64,000 nt of DNA. Origin: Dorea_A amylophila (GTDB lineage Bacteria; Bacillota; Clostridia; Lachnospirales; Lachnospiraceae). The position numbers were made by a program, and so were the translations under genes. The notes beneath the pieces were generated by a model. That model did not search any database and had not been told where the DNA came from. It saw nothing but the letters and a program-made list of their open reading frames with translations. Shown piece after piece: positions 24,884-33,876 of the stretch. Every line of letters begins with the position of its first letter. Position 1 is the stretch's first letter. Where the stretch lies: the NCBI RefSeq assembly GCF_025567265.1, contig NZ_JAOQJW010000022.1:1-64000 (forward strand). The letters are read 5' to 3'.

Positions 24884-26263
24884 TTACTTTTCCTCCTTTT
24901 TTACAGATGGATCCCAGAGTGAAGTCTCGATACGGATACCACCTTTCTTTGTCAAATAGATTCCGATCAGTATCAGTGCAAGCATAACAATAACCGCTGC
25001 TACTGCATAAGATACTTTAATACTGAAAATACCCTTTACAAAGATAACTGTATAAATGATGATACTTACAGTACAGAATGTATATAATGCCCCATTTGAA
25101 AAATGGAATTTATTCTTTGCCCATGCTTCCGGATATCTTTTTGGAAGTCTTGAAATTGCATATACAACAGTCACATTCATGAAGAATGTAATTACCTGGA
25201 AAATGTTTGTGATTGTTACAATGCTCATATCCGAAACGATTGGGATCAGAACAACGATCAGTGTGTATGTATAAATCAGATACGGTGCTCCAAAACGATT
25301 CTCTTTTAAAATAAACTTTGGAAGCCATCCGTCTTTTGCAGCCTGTGCAAGAGGATATCTGACATCATTGAATACACCGTTCAGTGTAGTAATGATCGCC
25401 ATGATTGGTCCGCCGATCATGAAAATCTTATATACTGCACCAGGAAGGATTGCCTGCGCTGCCGGTAAGATTGTCGGTGCTCCTGCAACTTCATCATGCG
25501 GAAGCACACCGCCTGTTACCATGGCAAGCCCCACATAGATGAACAGAAGACATGGCACACATGCCATACTTGCAAACGGTACATCCTTTGTTGCTTTCTT
25601 TGCATCTTTTCCGTACCAGAGGATATTGTAATATCCATTTGCTGAGTTGATCAGAAGTAATGCAGCAAGCATGAATCCTTTAAAGCCTCCGGTAAACATC
25701 TTATTCCCAGAAAACTGGAAGATTGGCTGCTTAATCTGTGTCAGTCCAAAGACAACATAAAGTACCATTGTGATCAGCAGGATTGTTGATAAGATCTTAC
25801 TAACCTTTGCAAAAACATCCATTCCTAGAAGATTTAATACAAATAAGATGCAGATTCCCACAACCGCAATTGCTTTTACTGTAATTCCCGGAAGAAGATT
25901 ATTTACATACAAGCCTAATGCCAGTGCAAAAGAGCTGTTCAGAATTGGAGTTACAAGCTTCGTATACGCTACCAGTCCTCCTGCACTTACACCGGATAAA
26001 TTCGTTACAATCGAGTAAGGTCCTCCTGCCACTCTCATAGTTCCCCCCAGGATAATATACGGAAATACCATAAAAAATCCCATAACGATAGCTGTCAGAT
26101 ATGCCAGCCATACGGAATATCCTGTCATTGCCATCGCCGGTCCGATCAATGTTACCATTCCTGATCCGATTACCATTCCTACCGCAATAGCAAAGAGATC
26201 TCCTCGCTCCAGTATACCAGGCTTTGGTTCCGGAGTGTTCACGATTAAGTTCTTGTTACTCAT
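24884..26263 (-). CDS. APC family amino acid permease
   Basis: 459-aa integral membrane transporter with about 12 hydrophobic segments. The first one shows the APC signature GDLFAIAVGMVIGSGMVTLI, and a GGPYSIV segment follows. The start is set at 26263 with AGGAG 8 nt upstream; 12 more codons are open. The gene ends one base before the serine hydrolase gene, so the two form one operon. The GntR regulator gene upstream is on the same strand, and its likely half-site ATAATGTA also lies at 26319-26326 before this gene. The transported substrate is unknown. Confidence 0.9.
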   Translation of the reverse strand: MSNKNLIVNTPEPKPGILERGDLFAIAVGMVIGSGMVTLIGPAMAMTGYSVWLAYLTAIVMGFFMVFPYIILGGTMRVAGGPYSIVTNLSGVSAGGLVAYTKLVTPILNSSFALALGLYVNNLLPGITVKAIAVVGICILFVLNLLGMDVFAKVSKILSTILLITMVLYVVFGLTQIKQPIFQFSGNKMFTGGFKGFMLAALLLINSANGYYNILWYGKDAKKATKDVPFASMACVPCLLFIYVGLAMVTGGVLPHDEVAGAPTILPAAQAILPGAVYKIFMIGGPIMAIITTLNGVFNDVRYPLAQAAKDGWLPKFILKENRFGAPYLIYTYTLIVVLIPIVSDMSIVTITNIFQVITFFMNVTVVYAISRLPKRYPEAWAKNKFHFSNGALYTFCTVSIIIYTVIFVKGIFSIKVSYAVAAVIVMLALILIGIYLTKKGGIRIETSLWDPSVKKEEK

Positions 26264-26346
26264 TTTCTTTCTCCTTTGTTCTTTACTCTTATCATTCATT
26301 TTTTATTATTTATAAATGATAATGTATCCATAATCAGATTGTAATC

Positions 26347-26391
26347 AAAAACGCCGGACTTGTCAATCGTTAATCACAAGTTCGACGTTTT
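26347..26391 (-). terminator. Terminator after the GntR gene
   Basis: On the minus strand AAAACG-N-CG-N-ACTTGT-like arms (26380-26391 region with 26347-26363) form a 16-bp imperfect stem ending in TTTTT. It lies 30 nt past the GntR stop and before the permease. Confidence 0.7.
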
Positions 26392-26422
26392 ACATAATTT
26401 TTACTTTATTTTTTGTGCATAT

Positions 26423-27070
26423 TTACTTTTCAAATTCCGTCAATACATCCTCTAAGCTTCGTTCTATATGCTGATGCATCTTCATCGCTGCTTCCATGGT
26501 ATCGCATTTTTTCATACTTTCTACAATACCCTCATGTTCTTTCAACGATTTTTTTGCATACTCTGCTTCTGTCATCTTTACTCCCATCGATAATCCGCTC
26601 CAGAGTTCCGAAAGCATTTTCTTTAATTTTTCATTCCCGGCAGCTATCCATATCTCCATGTGAAGCGACTGATTCAGCTTCGAATAGTTCTCATAATCCT
26701 GTTTCTCTATCATCTCTTTCGAAACAGTTAATACCTGCTCGATCCGGCTCATATCAATGCGGTTCTTACAACACAATACACACGCTTCACTTTCCAGTGC
26801 CGCCCGGATCTGGAAATGTTCTCTGAGCGTTGTCTCATTGATTCCCAGTACCGTTGCTCCTTTGTTCTGTTGCAGATCTATCAAGCCGTCCCTTTCTAGA
26901 ATCTGGAATGCCTCTCTGACTGGTGTAATGGAGACCCCAAGCTCTTGGGCTGTACTTTCCAGAGTTAACACTTCTCCTTCTGTAATCTGTCTTGAGATAA
27001 TCGCCTTTCTAAGTGCTGCCGCCACTCTTTCCCTTGCTGGTAACATTTTTATCGGTTTTAAACCAAGCAT
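26423..27070 (-). CDS. GntR family regulator, FadR/FCD subgroup
   Basis: 215-aa regulator. Winged helix-turn-helix at about residues 10-75 (VAAALRKAIISRQITEGEVL, then ELGVSITPVREAFQILERDG), followed by the all-helical FCD domain (REHFQIRAALESEACVLCCK, then SLHMEIWIAAGN with metal-ligand-type His). Such regulators respond to small carboxylates or amino-acid derivatives. The position directly upstream of the permease-hydrolase pair makes it their likely regulator. An inverted repeat in its own promoter region suggests autoregulation. Confidence 0.9.
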   Translation of the reverse strand: MLGLKPIKMLPARERVAAALRKAIISRQITEGEVLTLESTAQELGVSITPVREAFQILERDGLIDLQQNKGATVLGINETTLREHFQIRAALESEACVLCCKNRIDMSRIEQVLTVSKEMIEKQDYENYSKLNQSLHMEIWIAAGNEKLKKMLSELWSGLSMGVKMTEAEYAKKSLKEHEGIVESMKKCDTMEAAMKMHQHIERSLEDVLTEFEK

Positions 27071-27113
27071 TTTTTATTCTCCTTATCAAAGTTTTCCTTG
27101 TGTTTATATTGTA

Positions 27114-27134
27114 TACATTATTATCTATAATGTA
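27114..27134. promoter_or_regulatory. Candidate GntR operator
   Basis: TACATTAT-N5-ATAATGTA is a perfect 8-bp inverted repeat 44 bp before the GntR start, between it and the divergent hypothetical gene. The half-site ATAATGTA recurs at 26319-26326 upstream of the permease. Confidence 0.55.
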
Positions 27135-27237
27135 AACCCTTTTTCTTTAATAAGTCTTCCGTTGATTTTTGCTCATATTCTCGCGTTCTTTCTCATTTTA
27201 TGTTATAATTTTCTTAAAAACTTAAGGAGGTTTTACT

Positions 27238-27570
27238 ATGAGCCATATTTCCTATGCCTTTAATCATTCTGACATAGAAGCAACCGCTTACGCTCTTACC
27301 GTTCTGCCTCGTCTTGGACTTGCAGAATCAGAAGCCCAGGCAGAAATTAATTATCAACTCTGTTGTTCTGCGGCGAAAAAATTGATTAATCACGCCACAG
27401 ATATTACACCCGACGAATTTCGTACCATTATTGCAGCACTCCAGGCTGCCAAACTCATCATTCTTGGTGATATCGAAGTCGATGCAAAAACATGCAGCGA
27501 ATGCAAGAGTTATTTCTTTACGATCAACAAATTATTATCCACCTTTGAAAAGCAATTATTACAGGAATAA
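27238..27570 (+). CDS. Hypothetical protein, 110 aa
   Basis: Not recognised. Predicted mostly helical and soluble, with alternating Ala/Leu-rich helices (AQAEINYQLCCSAAKKLI, FRTIIAALQAAKLIIL) and two cysteines close together (KTCSECKSY). A strong RBS (AAGGAGG) lies 7 nt before the ATG, and the frame is clear. It is divergent from the GntR gene and ends before a 13-bp perfect inverted repeat. No neighbour suggests a function. Confidence 0.75.
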   Translation: MSHISYAFNHSDIEATAYALTVLPRLGLAESEAQAEINYQLCCSAAKKLINHATDITPDEFRTIIAALQAAKLIILGDIEVDAKTCSECKSYFFTINKLLSTFEKQLLQE

Positions 27571-27583
27571 GATCAACTGAACT

Positions 27584-27616
27584 ACAGATAAAGCTGCCGA
27601 TGACAGCTTTATCTGT
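27584..27616 (+). terminator. Inverted repeat after the 110-aa gene
   Basis: ACAGATAAAGCTG and CAGCTTTATCTGT (27584-27596 with 27604-27616) pair perfectly around a 7-nt loop. No T run follows, so it may be a weak terminator or an RNA-stabilising end. Confidence 0.5.
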
Positions 27617-27634
27617 ATGCTTTGCTATGCAAAG

Positions 27635-27664
27635 AAAAACCCCGGAAACATTGCATTTCCGGGG
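27635..27664 (-). terminator. Terminator of the rplM-rpsI operon
   Basis: On the minus strand CCCCGGAAA and TTTCCGGGG (27656-27664 with 27640-27648) close a 7-nt loop followed by TTTTTC, 45 nt past the rpsI stop. Confidence 0.85.
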
Positions 27665-27709
27665 CTGCTGTGTACTTCTTTTTTGTATATCTCGAATGAT
27701 TCGTATAAA

Positions 27710-28102
27710 TTATCGTTTTGAGAACTGTGGTGCTCTACGAGCTGCTTTGAGACCGTATTTCTTACGTTCTTTCATACGTGGATCACGTGTAAGGAATCCA
27801 GCTTTCTTAAGAACTGGTCTGTAATCAGCATCAGCCTCAAGAAGTGCTCTTGCAACACCGTGACGGATTGCTCCAGCCTGTCCTGTGTATCCACCACCCT
27901 TAACATTAACGATTACATCGAATTTTCCTTCTGTGTCTGTTGCAGCTAATGGCTGGCGAACAACAACCTTTAATGTCTCAAGTCCGAAATACTCATCGAT
28001 ATCTCTTTTATTGATAGTAATTTTACCTGTTCCTGGTACTAAATATACTCTAGCAACAGATTTTTTTCTTCTACCTGTTCCGTAAAATTTTGCAGTAGCC
28101 AT
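27710..28102 (-). CDS. rpsI: Small ribosomal subunit protein uS9
   Basis: 130-aa ribosomal protein S9. Conserved features: FYGTGRRKKSVARVYLVPG at the N-terminus, GGGYTGQAGAIRHGVARAL, and the basic tail ending GLKAARRAPQFSKR whose last residues reach the P-site tRNA. It follows rplM by 25 nt, the normal order. Confidence 0.98.
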   Translation of the reverse strand: MATAKFYGTGRRKKSVARVYLVPGTGKITINKRDIDEYFGLETLKVVVRQPLAATDTEGKFDVIVNVKGGGYTGQAGAIRHGVARALLEADADYRPVLKKAGFLTRDPRMKERKKYGLKAARRAPQFSKR

Positions 28103-28127
28103 TGTAAAATCCTCCTTTTAACCTTTC

Positions 28128-28556
28128 TTAGAATTTCAGTTCAACCGGTTTCTGAGCCTGCTGAGCGTGCTCTGGTCCAGCATATACGTGAAGTTTCTTG
28201 ATCATAGATCTTCCTAAAGGTCCCTTTGGAAGCATTCCTTTAACAGCAAGTTCGATAACTTTCTCTGGTTTCTTAGCCATCATCTCTGCTAATGTAGTCT
28301 CTTTCATTCCACCTACATATTCAGAGTGATTGTAATAAATCTTCTGATTCAGTTTCTTACCTGTTACATTAATCTTTTCTGCATTAACAACGATTACATA
28401 ATCGCCTGTATCAACGTGTGGTGTAAACTCCGGTTTGTTCTTTCCTCTTAAAACCTTAGCAACTTCTGATGCTAAACGTCCTAATGTATATTCCGAAGCG
28501 TCAACTACATACCATTTTCTTTCAATCTTATCTGGATTAGCCATATAAGTTTTCAT
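28128..28556 (-). CDS. rplM: Large ribosomal subunit protein uL13
   Basis: 142-aa ribosomal protein L13, an early assembly protein. Shows KWYVVDASEYTLGRLASEVA, LRGKNKPEFTPHVDTGDYV, VNAEKINVTGKK and GMLPKGPLGRSM. First gene of the rplM-rpsI operon, with a leader of about 100 nt behind a consensus promoter. Confidence 0.98.
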   Translation of the reverse strand: MKTYMANPDKIERKWYVVDASEYTLGRLASEVAKVLRGKNKPEFTPHVDTGDYVIVVNAEKINVTGKKLNQKIYYNHSEYVGGMKETTLAEMMAKKPEKVIELAVKGMLPKGPLGRSMIKKLHVYAGPEHAQQAQKPVELKF

Positions 28557-28658
28557 TGTGGTTTACCTCCTGTGAATCATTAACATTTTCATGATAATAT
28601 ATCAGAATCAGCAAGATTCCGGGGCTTTGGCCTCTTACTGTTTCTCCTTTTGTCATAC
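28557..28658 (-). ncRNA. rplM leader, candidate L13 autoregulatory RNA
   Basis: The about 100-nt untranslated leader on the minus strand can form small helices (for example GAATC-N5-GATTC and GGCC/GGGGC-type pairs). An L13-binding leader is known in Firmicutes at this place. I infer the role from position and size, not from a matched structure. Confidence 0.4.
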
Positions 28659-28664
28659 TTGTTT

Positions 28665-28693
28665 ATTATATTATACTGTACCGTGTGTGTCAA
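28665..28693 (-). promoter_or_regulatory. Consensus promoter for rplM-rpsI
   Basis: On the minus strand TTGACA (28688-28693) and TATAAT (28665-28670) are 17 bp apart, a perfect sigma-A consensus in keeping with strong ribosomal-protein expression. Confidence 0.85.
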
Positions 28694-28782
28694 CTGTTTT
28701 TTGACATATTTTTCTTATATTTTTACTTATTTTCGTTGATCAAATGTACTTTTCCCGAGAATCTTCCCGTACATTTTTCATA

Positions 28783-30090
28783 CTAAAATTTTAAATACTG
28801 TACACTATATGGTTTCAGTTCAAGCTGACCATTCATCGTAACCGTTTCCCCGGTCAGCAGATCTGCTGCCGTTCCATTCAGTTCTCCTGCATTGGCAGTG
28901 TATGGATAATCCGCAGCATTGATTGCAACGATCACTCGTTCTTTCTCTGAGCAGCGCTCGAATACCAGCTGATGATTCTGGATCACCACATTCTTATAAG
29001 CACCGTTACAAAGCGCATCACTTCCCTGACGTACACGGATCAGTTTCTTAATAAACTCCGTCAGTTCATTCGGCTTCGGCTCTTCAAAACAAGGACGAAG
29101 CGCATAATCATTATCCGGTGCTTTCTCGCCCGGCTCTGCCCATTCACTTCCATAATACAGACACGGAATTCCCGGCATCCCCATGAGCAGTCCGTATGCC
29201 AGCGGAATATGCTTTTTATTGGTCAGGATACTTGCCAGTCTGGTAACATCATGATTATCCACGAATGTCATCAGATGCTTTCCTCTGTAAATACACCACT
29301 GGTCGCTTCCGAACTGACGATGCAGGGAATGTGCGATCTCGAACATATTCATGCAGTTAAAGCTGGAATATAATCCCTTGTAACACTCATAGTTCGTACA
29401 ACTGTGAAGCATCTCATCATTAACAATGATATTATAATCTCCGAATAATACTTCACCAATCAGCGCAAAGTCCGGTTTCAATTCCTGTGTATAAGAGCGG
29501 AGCCGTCTCATAAAATTATGATCCAGACTGTACGCTACATCCAGACGCAGACCATCGATATCGAATTCATCGATCCAGTATTTTACACATTCCATCAGGT
29601 AATCAACGACTGCCGGATTCTGAAGATTTAATTTGACCAGTTCAAAATGACCTTCCCATCCTTCATACCAGAAACCGTCATCGTAACAGCTGTTTCCGTC
29701 AAAACTGATATGGAACCAGTCCTTGTATGGGGAATCCCATTTCTTCTCCTGCACATCCTTAAATGCCCAGAAGCCTCGTCCGACATGATTGAATACACCG
29801 TCCAGCACAATCTTTACATTATGTTTATGCAGATCTTCACAGACCTCTTTAAAATCTTCATTCGTTCCAAGCCTGCAGTCGATCGTCTTAAAATCTCTTG
29901 TATCATATCCATGATTGTCCGATTCAAAGATCGGATTTAACAGAATTGAATCTACTCCTAATGTCTGAAGATACTCAGACCAGTCCATAAGTTTGCGGAT
30001 ACGAGGAACACACACACCGTCATTGTGCACCGGTGCCCCACAGAATCCGATCGGATAAATCTGATAAAAAATACTATTGTAAGCCCACAT
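28783..30090 (-). CDS. GH13 family alpha-glucan hydrolase
   Basis: 435-aa enzyme of the alpha-amylase clan with no signal peptide, so cytoplasmic. The four GH13 regions are visible: DGVFNH (region I), GLRLDVA with the nucleophile Asp (II), IGEV with the acid Glu (III), and FVDNHD (IV). The protein starts right at the barrel (YNSIFYQIYPIGF) and ends with a short all-beta domain. A role in breaking down imported maltodextrins is likely. Single gene with its own flanking gaps; the exact product pattern cannot be read from sequence. Confidence 0.92.
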   Translation of the reverse strand: MWAYNSIFYQIYPIGFCGAPVHNDGVCVPRIRKLMDWSEYLQTLGVDSILLNPIFESDNHGYDTRDFKTIDCRLGTNEDFKEVCEDLHKHNVKIVLDGVFNHVGRGFWAFKDVQEKKWDSPYKDWFHISFDGNSCYDDGFWYEGWEGHFELVKLNLQNPAVVDYLMECVKYWIDEFDIDGLRLDVAYSLDHNFMRRLRSYTQELKPDFALIGEVLFGDYNIIVNDEMLHSCTNYECYKGLYSSFNCMNMFEIAHSLHRQFGSDQWCIYRGKHLMTFVDNHDVTRLASILTNKKHIPLAYGLLMGMPGIPCLYYGSEWAEPGEKAPDNDYALRPCFEEPKPNELTEFIKKLIRVRQGSDALCNGAYKNVVIQNHQLVFERCSEKERVIVAINAADYPYTANAGELNGTAADLLTGETVTMNGQLELKPYSVQYLKF

Positions 30091-30186
30091 TACTCATCCA
30101 TCCTTTCTGTGTCTGCCATAAACTATGCTCCGGCAGATCACTCACTGTTCTATTATACCACATTTCGTTCTTTAAAGACACAAAAG

Positions 30187-30248
30187 ACACTGCCACTGGC
30201 AGTGCCTCTTGCATACTTCCCTATCTGAAAGACCTGCCGCTGGCAGGT
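30187..30248 (-). terminator. Two tandem terminator hairpins after the MATE gene
   Basis: On the minus strand ACCTGCC-N-GGCAGGT (30232-30248) and CACTGCC-N-GGCAGTG (30187-30204) each form a tight hairpin with a T-rich tail. They lie back to back between the MATE gene and the GH13 gene. The MATE stop touches the first. Confidence 0.7.
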
Positions 30249-31606
30249 TATTTCCTGTTATATATAATTTTCTCTCCCCGCATGAATATGTAGAACCATA
30301 CAAACAGCAGCACACCTTTCAGAATACTCGAAATCGTAATACTCCACCAGATCCCGTTCAGCGCAAGTGTTGTATGAACCAGTATCAGCGCAAGCGGAAT
30401 CCTGAGCGCCGTAAATACAATACTGATCACAGATGGCGGCACGGTCTTTCCATACCCCGAAAATGCACCTGCCGTCGTAATCTCAAGACTCATAAAAAGC
30501 TGCGATACACCAAGGATCCGAAGATAATCCACTCCAAGCGGAATTACATCTTTTTCTGTAATAAAAATCCGGAATACCGGAGCCGGACAGCATATTAATA
30601 ATAGCGTACAGAAAATCCCCCATACAAATACTACTTTTAATGCGCTGACATATCCCTGATAGATCCGTCTCTTCTTACCTGCACCATGGTTCTGCGATGT
30701 AAATGAATTCACCGCTGCTGCAAAACCATCCGCTGTCATCCACGAAATTGATTCTATCTGTGAACCAACTTTCTGGACAGCCACCGCCGCATCTCCATAT
30801 CCCGCGACCAGACGTGCAATGATCATCGATATTCCGGTAAACAGCATACTCTGAACAGACGTTGGAAAACCGATTCTGACAATTCCTTTCAGATGATGCA
30901 GATCCGGCTTCTTCAGATATCTTACATATTGAAAAAGTACGGTATCCTTCATCGCAAATATAAAAAACATAACTGTAACGATCATCTGCGCGATTACCGT
31001 AGCAATTGCTGCACCTGTCACTCGAAGAACCGGAAATGGTCCGATTCCAAAAATCAGAACCGGATCCAGGATGATATTAACAACCAGTCCGGTCGTTGTT
31101 GCCAGAAATACCGGCCTGCTGTTACCGATTGCCGTAAATAATCCGGTATACGTCTGATTTAAAAAGGAAAACAAGACAAGACCGCAAGTAATTTCAAGAT
31201 AATATATGGCATCCCGGATCACCTGTGCCTGATTCAGATGGAAAAAATGAATCAGTGGTTTTGCCCCTAATATACAGACAAGTCCATAAATAATCCCCAA
31301 AGTCAACGTAAGCTGTAACGCGTTGGATGCATATTCTGCGGCCTCTTCACTATTAGATGCCCCAAGTGCATGTCCGACATTAACCTGTCCTCCCATTTTT
31401 GCAAGTGCGGCAAGTCCGTTGGAAAGCCACATATACATTCCTGCTGCCCCAACAGACGCTACCGCCGAACTTCCGATACGGCCGATCCAGATCATGTCGG
31501 TCATATTGTACGCCATCTGGATCAATGACGTCGCCATGATCGGGACAGCCAGTCTGGTAAGAGATGATAATACAGGTCCGTTTACCAAATCAATTTTCTT
31601 TTGCAT
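30248..31606 (-). CDS. MATE family efflux transporter
   Basis: 452-aa membrane protein with 12 hydrophobic segments in two related halves, starting with the MATE-type PVLSSLTRLAVPIMATSLIQ and showing YNMTDMIWIGRIGSSAVASV. It would export drugs or metabolites using a Na+ or H+ gradient. It follows a flavin reductase-like gene by 6 nt, likely in one operon. Substrate unknown. Confidence 0.9.
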   Translation of the reverse strand: MQKKIDLVNGPVLSSLTRLAVPIMATSLIQMAYNMTDMIWIGRIGSSAVASVGAAGMYMWLSNGLAALAKMGGQVNVGHALGASNSEEAAEYASNALQLTLTLGIIYGLVCILGAKPLIHFFHLNQAQVIRDAIYYLEITCGLVLFSFLNQTYTGLFTAIGNSRPVFLATTTGLVVNIILDPVLIFGIGPFPVLRVTGAAIATVIAQMIVTVMFFIFAMKDTVLFQYVRYLKKPDLHHLKGIVRIGFPTSVQSMLFTGISMIIARLVAGYGDAAVAVQKVGSQIESISWMTADGFAAAVNSFTSQNHGAGKKRRIYQGYVSALKVVFVWGIFCTLLLICCPAPVFRIFITEKDVIPLGVDYLRILGVSQLFMSLEITTAGAFSGYGKTVPPSVISIVFTALRIPLALILVHTTLALNGIWWSITISSILKGVLLFVWFYIFMRGEKIIYNRK

Positions 31607-31612
31607 GATTGG

Positions 31613-32122
31613 CTATACTCTTTTCAATACTTTCACGATCTCGCCCATATACATCGTATGATAATCCTTGTCCGGATACCATTTCTCATCATTTTCCTTA
31701 ACATCGAAACATTCCGGTTTCATATCCTGTGTATACTGAGTCTTGCATACGAAGATCAGATCTGCTTCTTCAACTGCAGTTGTTCCGTCTACCGCATATG
31801 GATGAAGGCCTGCTTCTTTCCATTTATCTTCTACGTCTTTTCCTGATACAGATCCGCATACGCTTAATGCTTTTCTGTAATCTTCTGACAGGAAAGAAAG
31901 CGTGTACATACCGGTCTCATCCATGAATTTCTTCGTGTATCTCTGTGGGCGGATATATGCAGTTGCGATATTCTTTCCCCACATGATTCCGACACCACCC
32001 CAGCTTGCTGTCATGGTGTTACTCTTTTTTTCATCTCCTGCTGTTACCAGCATCCATTCTTTGGAAATCTTTTTAAACGGGTTGAATTCCAGGCTTTCAA
32101 TTGCTACTTCTTCAAATGCCAT
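31613..32122 (-). CDS. Flavin reductase-like FMN-binding protein
   Basis: 169-aa protein with the FMN-binding split barrel. Recognised by NPFKKISKEWMLVTAGDEKK, NTMTASWGGVGIMWGK, ATAYIRPQRYTKKFMDE and YTLSFL. Such proteins bind FMN and reduce flavins or use them in oxidoreduction. It precedes the MATE gene by 6 nt on the same strand. The partner is unknown. Confidence 0.88.
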   Translation of the reverse strand: MAFEEVAIESLEFNPFKKISKEWMLVTAGDEKKSNTMTASWGGVGIMWGKNIATAYIRPQRYTKKFMDETGMYTLSFLSEDYRKALSVCGSVSGKDVEDKWKEAGLHPYAVDGTTAVEEADLIFVCKTQYTQDMKPECFDVKENDEKWYPDKDYHTMYMGEIVKVLKRV

Positions 32123-32210
32123 TTTATATTCTCCTTATCGTCTTTCTTTTAGAATTACAGACAGTGAATATTCACTGCCTGCATTTTTACTATATTCTTT
32201 TATAATTATA

Positions 32211-33434
32211 CTACTTTACTAACACTTTGCGGAAGTTTTTCTTTCCTTTTTTCAGGACTACGCCGTCTCCGCTTAATGCTTCTCCTGCAAATGTCTGGAA
32301 TACATCTGTAACCTTCTCACCATCTACAGATACTCCGCCCTGCTGCACTGCACGGCGTGCTTCTGACTTGGAAGCTGTCAGTCCTGATTTTACTAACATC
32401 GTCAGAATATCGATATTTCCATCTGCAAGGTCTTCTTCTGTCAGTTCTGTCTTTGGCATATCTGCTGCTGCACCTGTTGAGAATAATGCTTTTGCTGCCT
32501 CCTGTGCTTTCTGAGCTTCTTCTTCGCCGTGAACCAGTTTTGTGAGTTCGAATGCAAGAATCTCTTTTGCTGTGTTAAGCTGTGCTCCTTCCCAGCTGTC
32601 CATCTTGTCGATCTCTTCTAACGGAAGGAATGTCAGCATACGGATACATTTTAATACATCTGCATCTGCGACATTTCTCCAGTACTGATAGAATTCGAAT
32701 GGAGATGTCTTGTTCGGATCAAGCCATACAGCACCACTCTGTGTCTTACCCATCTTTTTACCTTCTGAATTCAGAAGCAGTGTGATCGTCATGGCAGAAG
32801 CGTCTTTTCCGAGTTTACGACGGATCAGTTCTGTACCTGCAAGCATGTTGCTCCACTGATCGTCCCCGCCAAACTCAAGGTTACATCCGTATTTCTGGTA
32901 TAACTCATAGAAGTCATATGCCTGCATGATCATGTAGTTGAACTCAAGAAAGCTGAGTCCTTTTTCCATTCTCTGCTTGTAGCACTCTGCTGTCAGCATA
33001 CGGTTAACGGAGAAATGTGCTCCGACTTCACGTAATACTTCGATGTAGTTCAGTCCCATCAGCCAGTCAGCGTTATTAACCATCAATGCTTTTCCATCTG
33101 AGAAATCGATAAATCGACTCATCTGTTTCTTAAAGCAGTCACAGTTGTGCTGGATTGTCTCCGGTGTCATCATCTGACGCATATCTGTTCTTCCGGATGG
33201 ATCACCAATCATAGCTGTTCCTCCACCGATCAGTGCGATTGGTTTGTTTCCTGCTTCCTGCAGACGTTTCATCAGGCACAGTGCCATGAAATGTCCTACG
33301 TGAAGGCTGTCTGCTGTCGGGTCAAATCCGATGTAAAATGTAGCCTTTCCATTGTTGACCAAGTCTTTGATCCTGTCTTCGTCTGTTACCTGTGCGATCA
33401 GGCCTCTTGCAACGAGTTCTTCATAAATTCCCAT
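32211..33434 (-). CDS. tyrS: Tyrosyl-tRNA synthetase
   Basis: 407-aa class I aminoacyl-tRNA synthetase. Motifs: the HIGH-like LHVGHF in FDPTADSLHVGHFMAL, the tyrosine-binding site with EFNYMIMQAYDFYEL and GGDDQWSNM, the KMSKS-like KMGKTQ, and a C-terminal S4-type RNA-binding domain (LVKSGLTASKSEARRAVQQG). A T-box leader upstream couples expression to uncharged tRNA-Tyr. Confidence 0.97.
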   Translation of the reverse strand: MGIYEELVARGLIAQVTDEDRIKDLVNNGKATFYIGFDPTADSLHVGHFMALCLMKRLQEAGNKPIALIGGGTAMIGDPSGRTDMRQMMTPETIQHNCDCFKKQMSRFIDFSDGKALMVNNADWLMGLNYIEVLREVGAHFSVNRMLTAECYKQRMEKGLSFLEFNYMIMQAYDFYELYQKYGCNLEFGGDDQWSNMLAGTELIRRKLGKDASAMTITLLLNSEGKKMGKTQSGAVWLDPNKTSPFEFYQYWRNVADADVLKCIRMLTFLPLEEIDKMDSWEGAQLNTAKEILAFELTKLVHGEEEAQKAQEAAKALFSTGAAADMPKTELTEEDLADGNIDILTMLVKSGLTASKSEARRAVQQGGVSVDGEKVTDVFQTFAGEALSGDGVVLKKGKKNFRKVLVK

Positions 33435-33833
33435 TTTAAGATTCTCCTTTTATTTATCATAATTGATTGTTTACAGATTTCTTACACATAATAATACAAA
33501 AGTCCTTACCCAACATTACATTGGATAAGGACGATATTAACCGTGGTACCACCTTAATTCACTGATCACTTACGCTTTCAGCCTCATTCAGTCTGCGTGT
33601 TCACAGACCTTTGCACGATAACGTGTGCCTGACGTCACAGCCTACTTCCGGAAATACTTGTGAAATTAATATTCCACATTTTCATCCGTTTCGGTGTGCG
33701 GCTCCAAGATGTATTCGTTCTTCACTCTTTCATGCGCCTCTCATCAACCGGCAGCTTTCTGTATGGGTGTGTGGATCACTACTTCTTCTTTTCTAAGCCT
33801 TTGTGATATCTGTATATTATTTTTCTGTCTGTG
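33435..33833 (-). promoter_or_regulatory. Tyr-specific T-box leader of tyrS
   Basis: On the minus strand the leader ends with the T-box core AAGGTGGTACCACGG (33541-33555), which binds the tRNA acceptor end in the antiterminator. A terminator hairpin (GTCCTTA-N-CCA with TGG-N-TAAGGAC, arms 33522-33532 and 33502-33512) with a T run follows. The stem I region lies at about 33690-33790. A UAC triplet at 33711-33713, in GAATACATC, is a candidate specifier codon for tyrosine. When uncharged tRNA-Tyr binds, the terminator is avoided. This leader fills most of the gap between tyrS and the GDSL gene. Confidence 0.9.
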
Positions 33834-33837
33834 TTAA

Positions 33838-33866
33838 AGACTAACTGATTTCGAGTATTTTGTCAA
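33838..33866 (-). promoter_or_regulatory. Promoter of the tyrS leader
   Basis: On the minus strand TTGACA (33861-33866) and TAGTCT (33838-33843) are 17 bp apart; the -10 box is imperfect. It overlaps the end of the GDSL gene region. Confidence 0.55.
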
Positions 33867-33876
33867 TATGCTTTCG

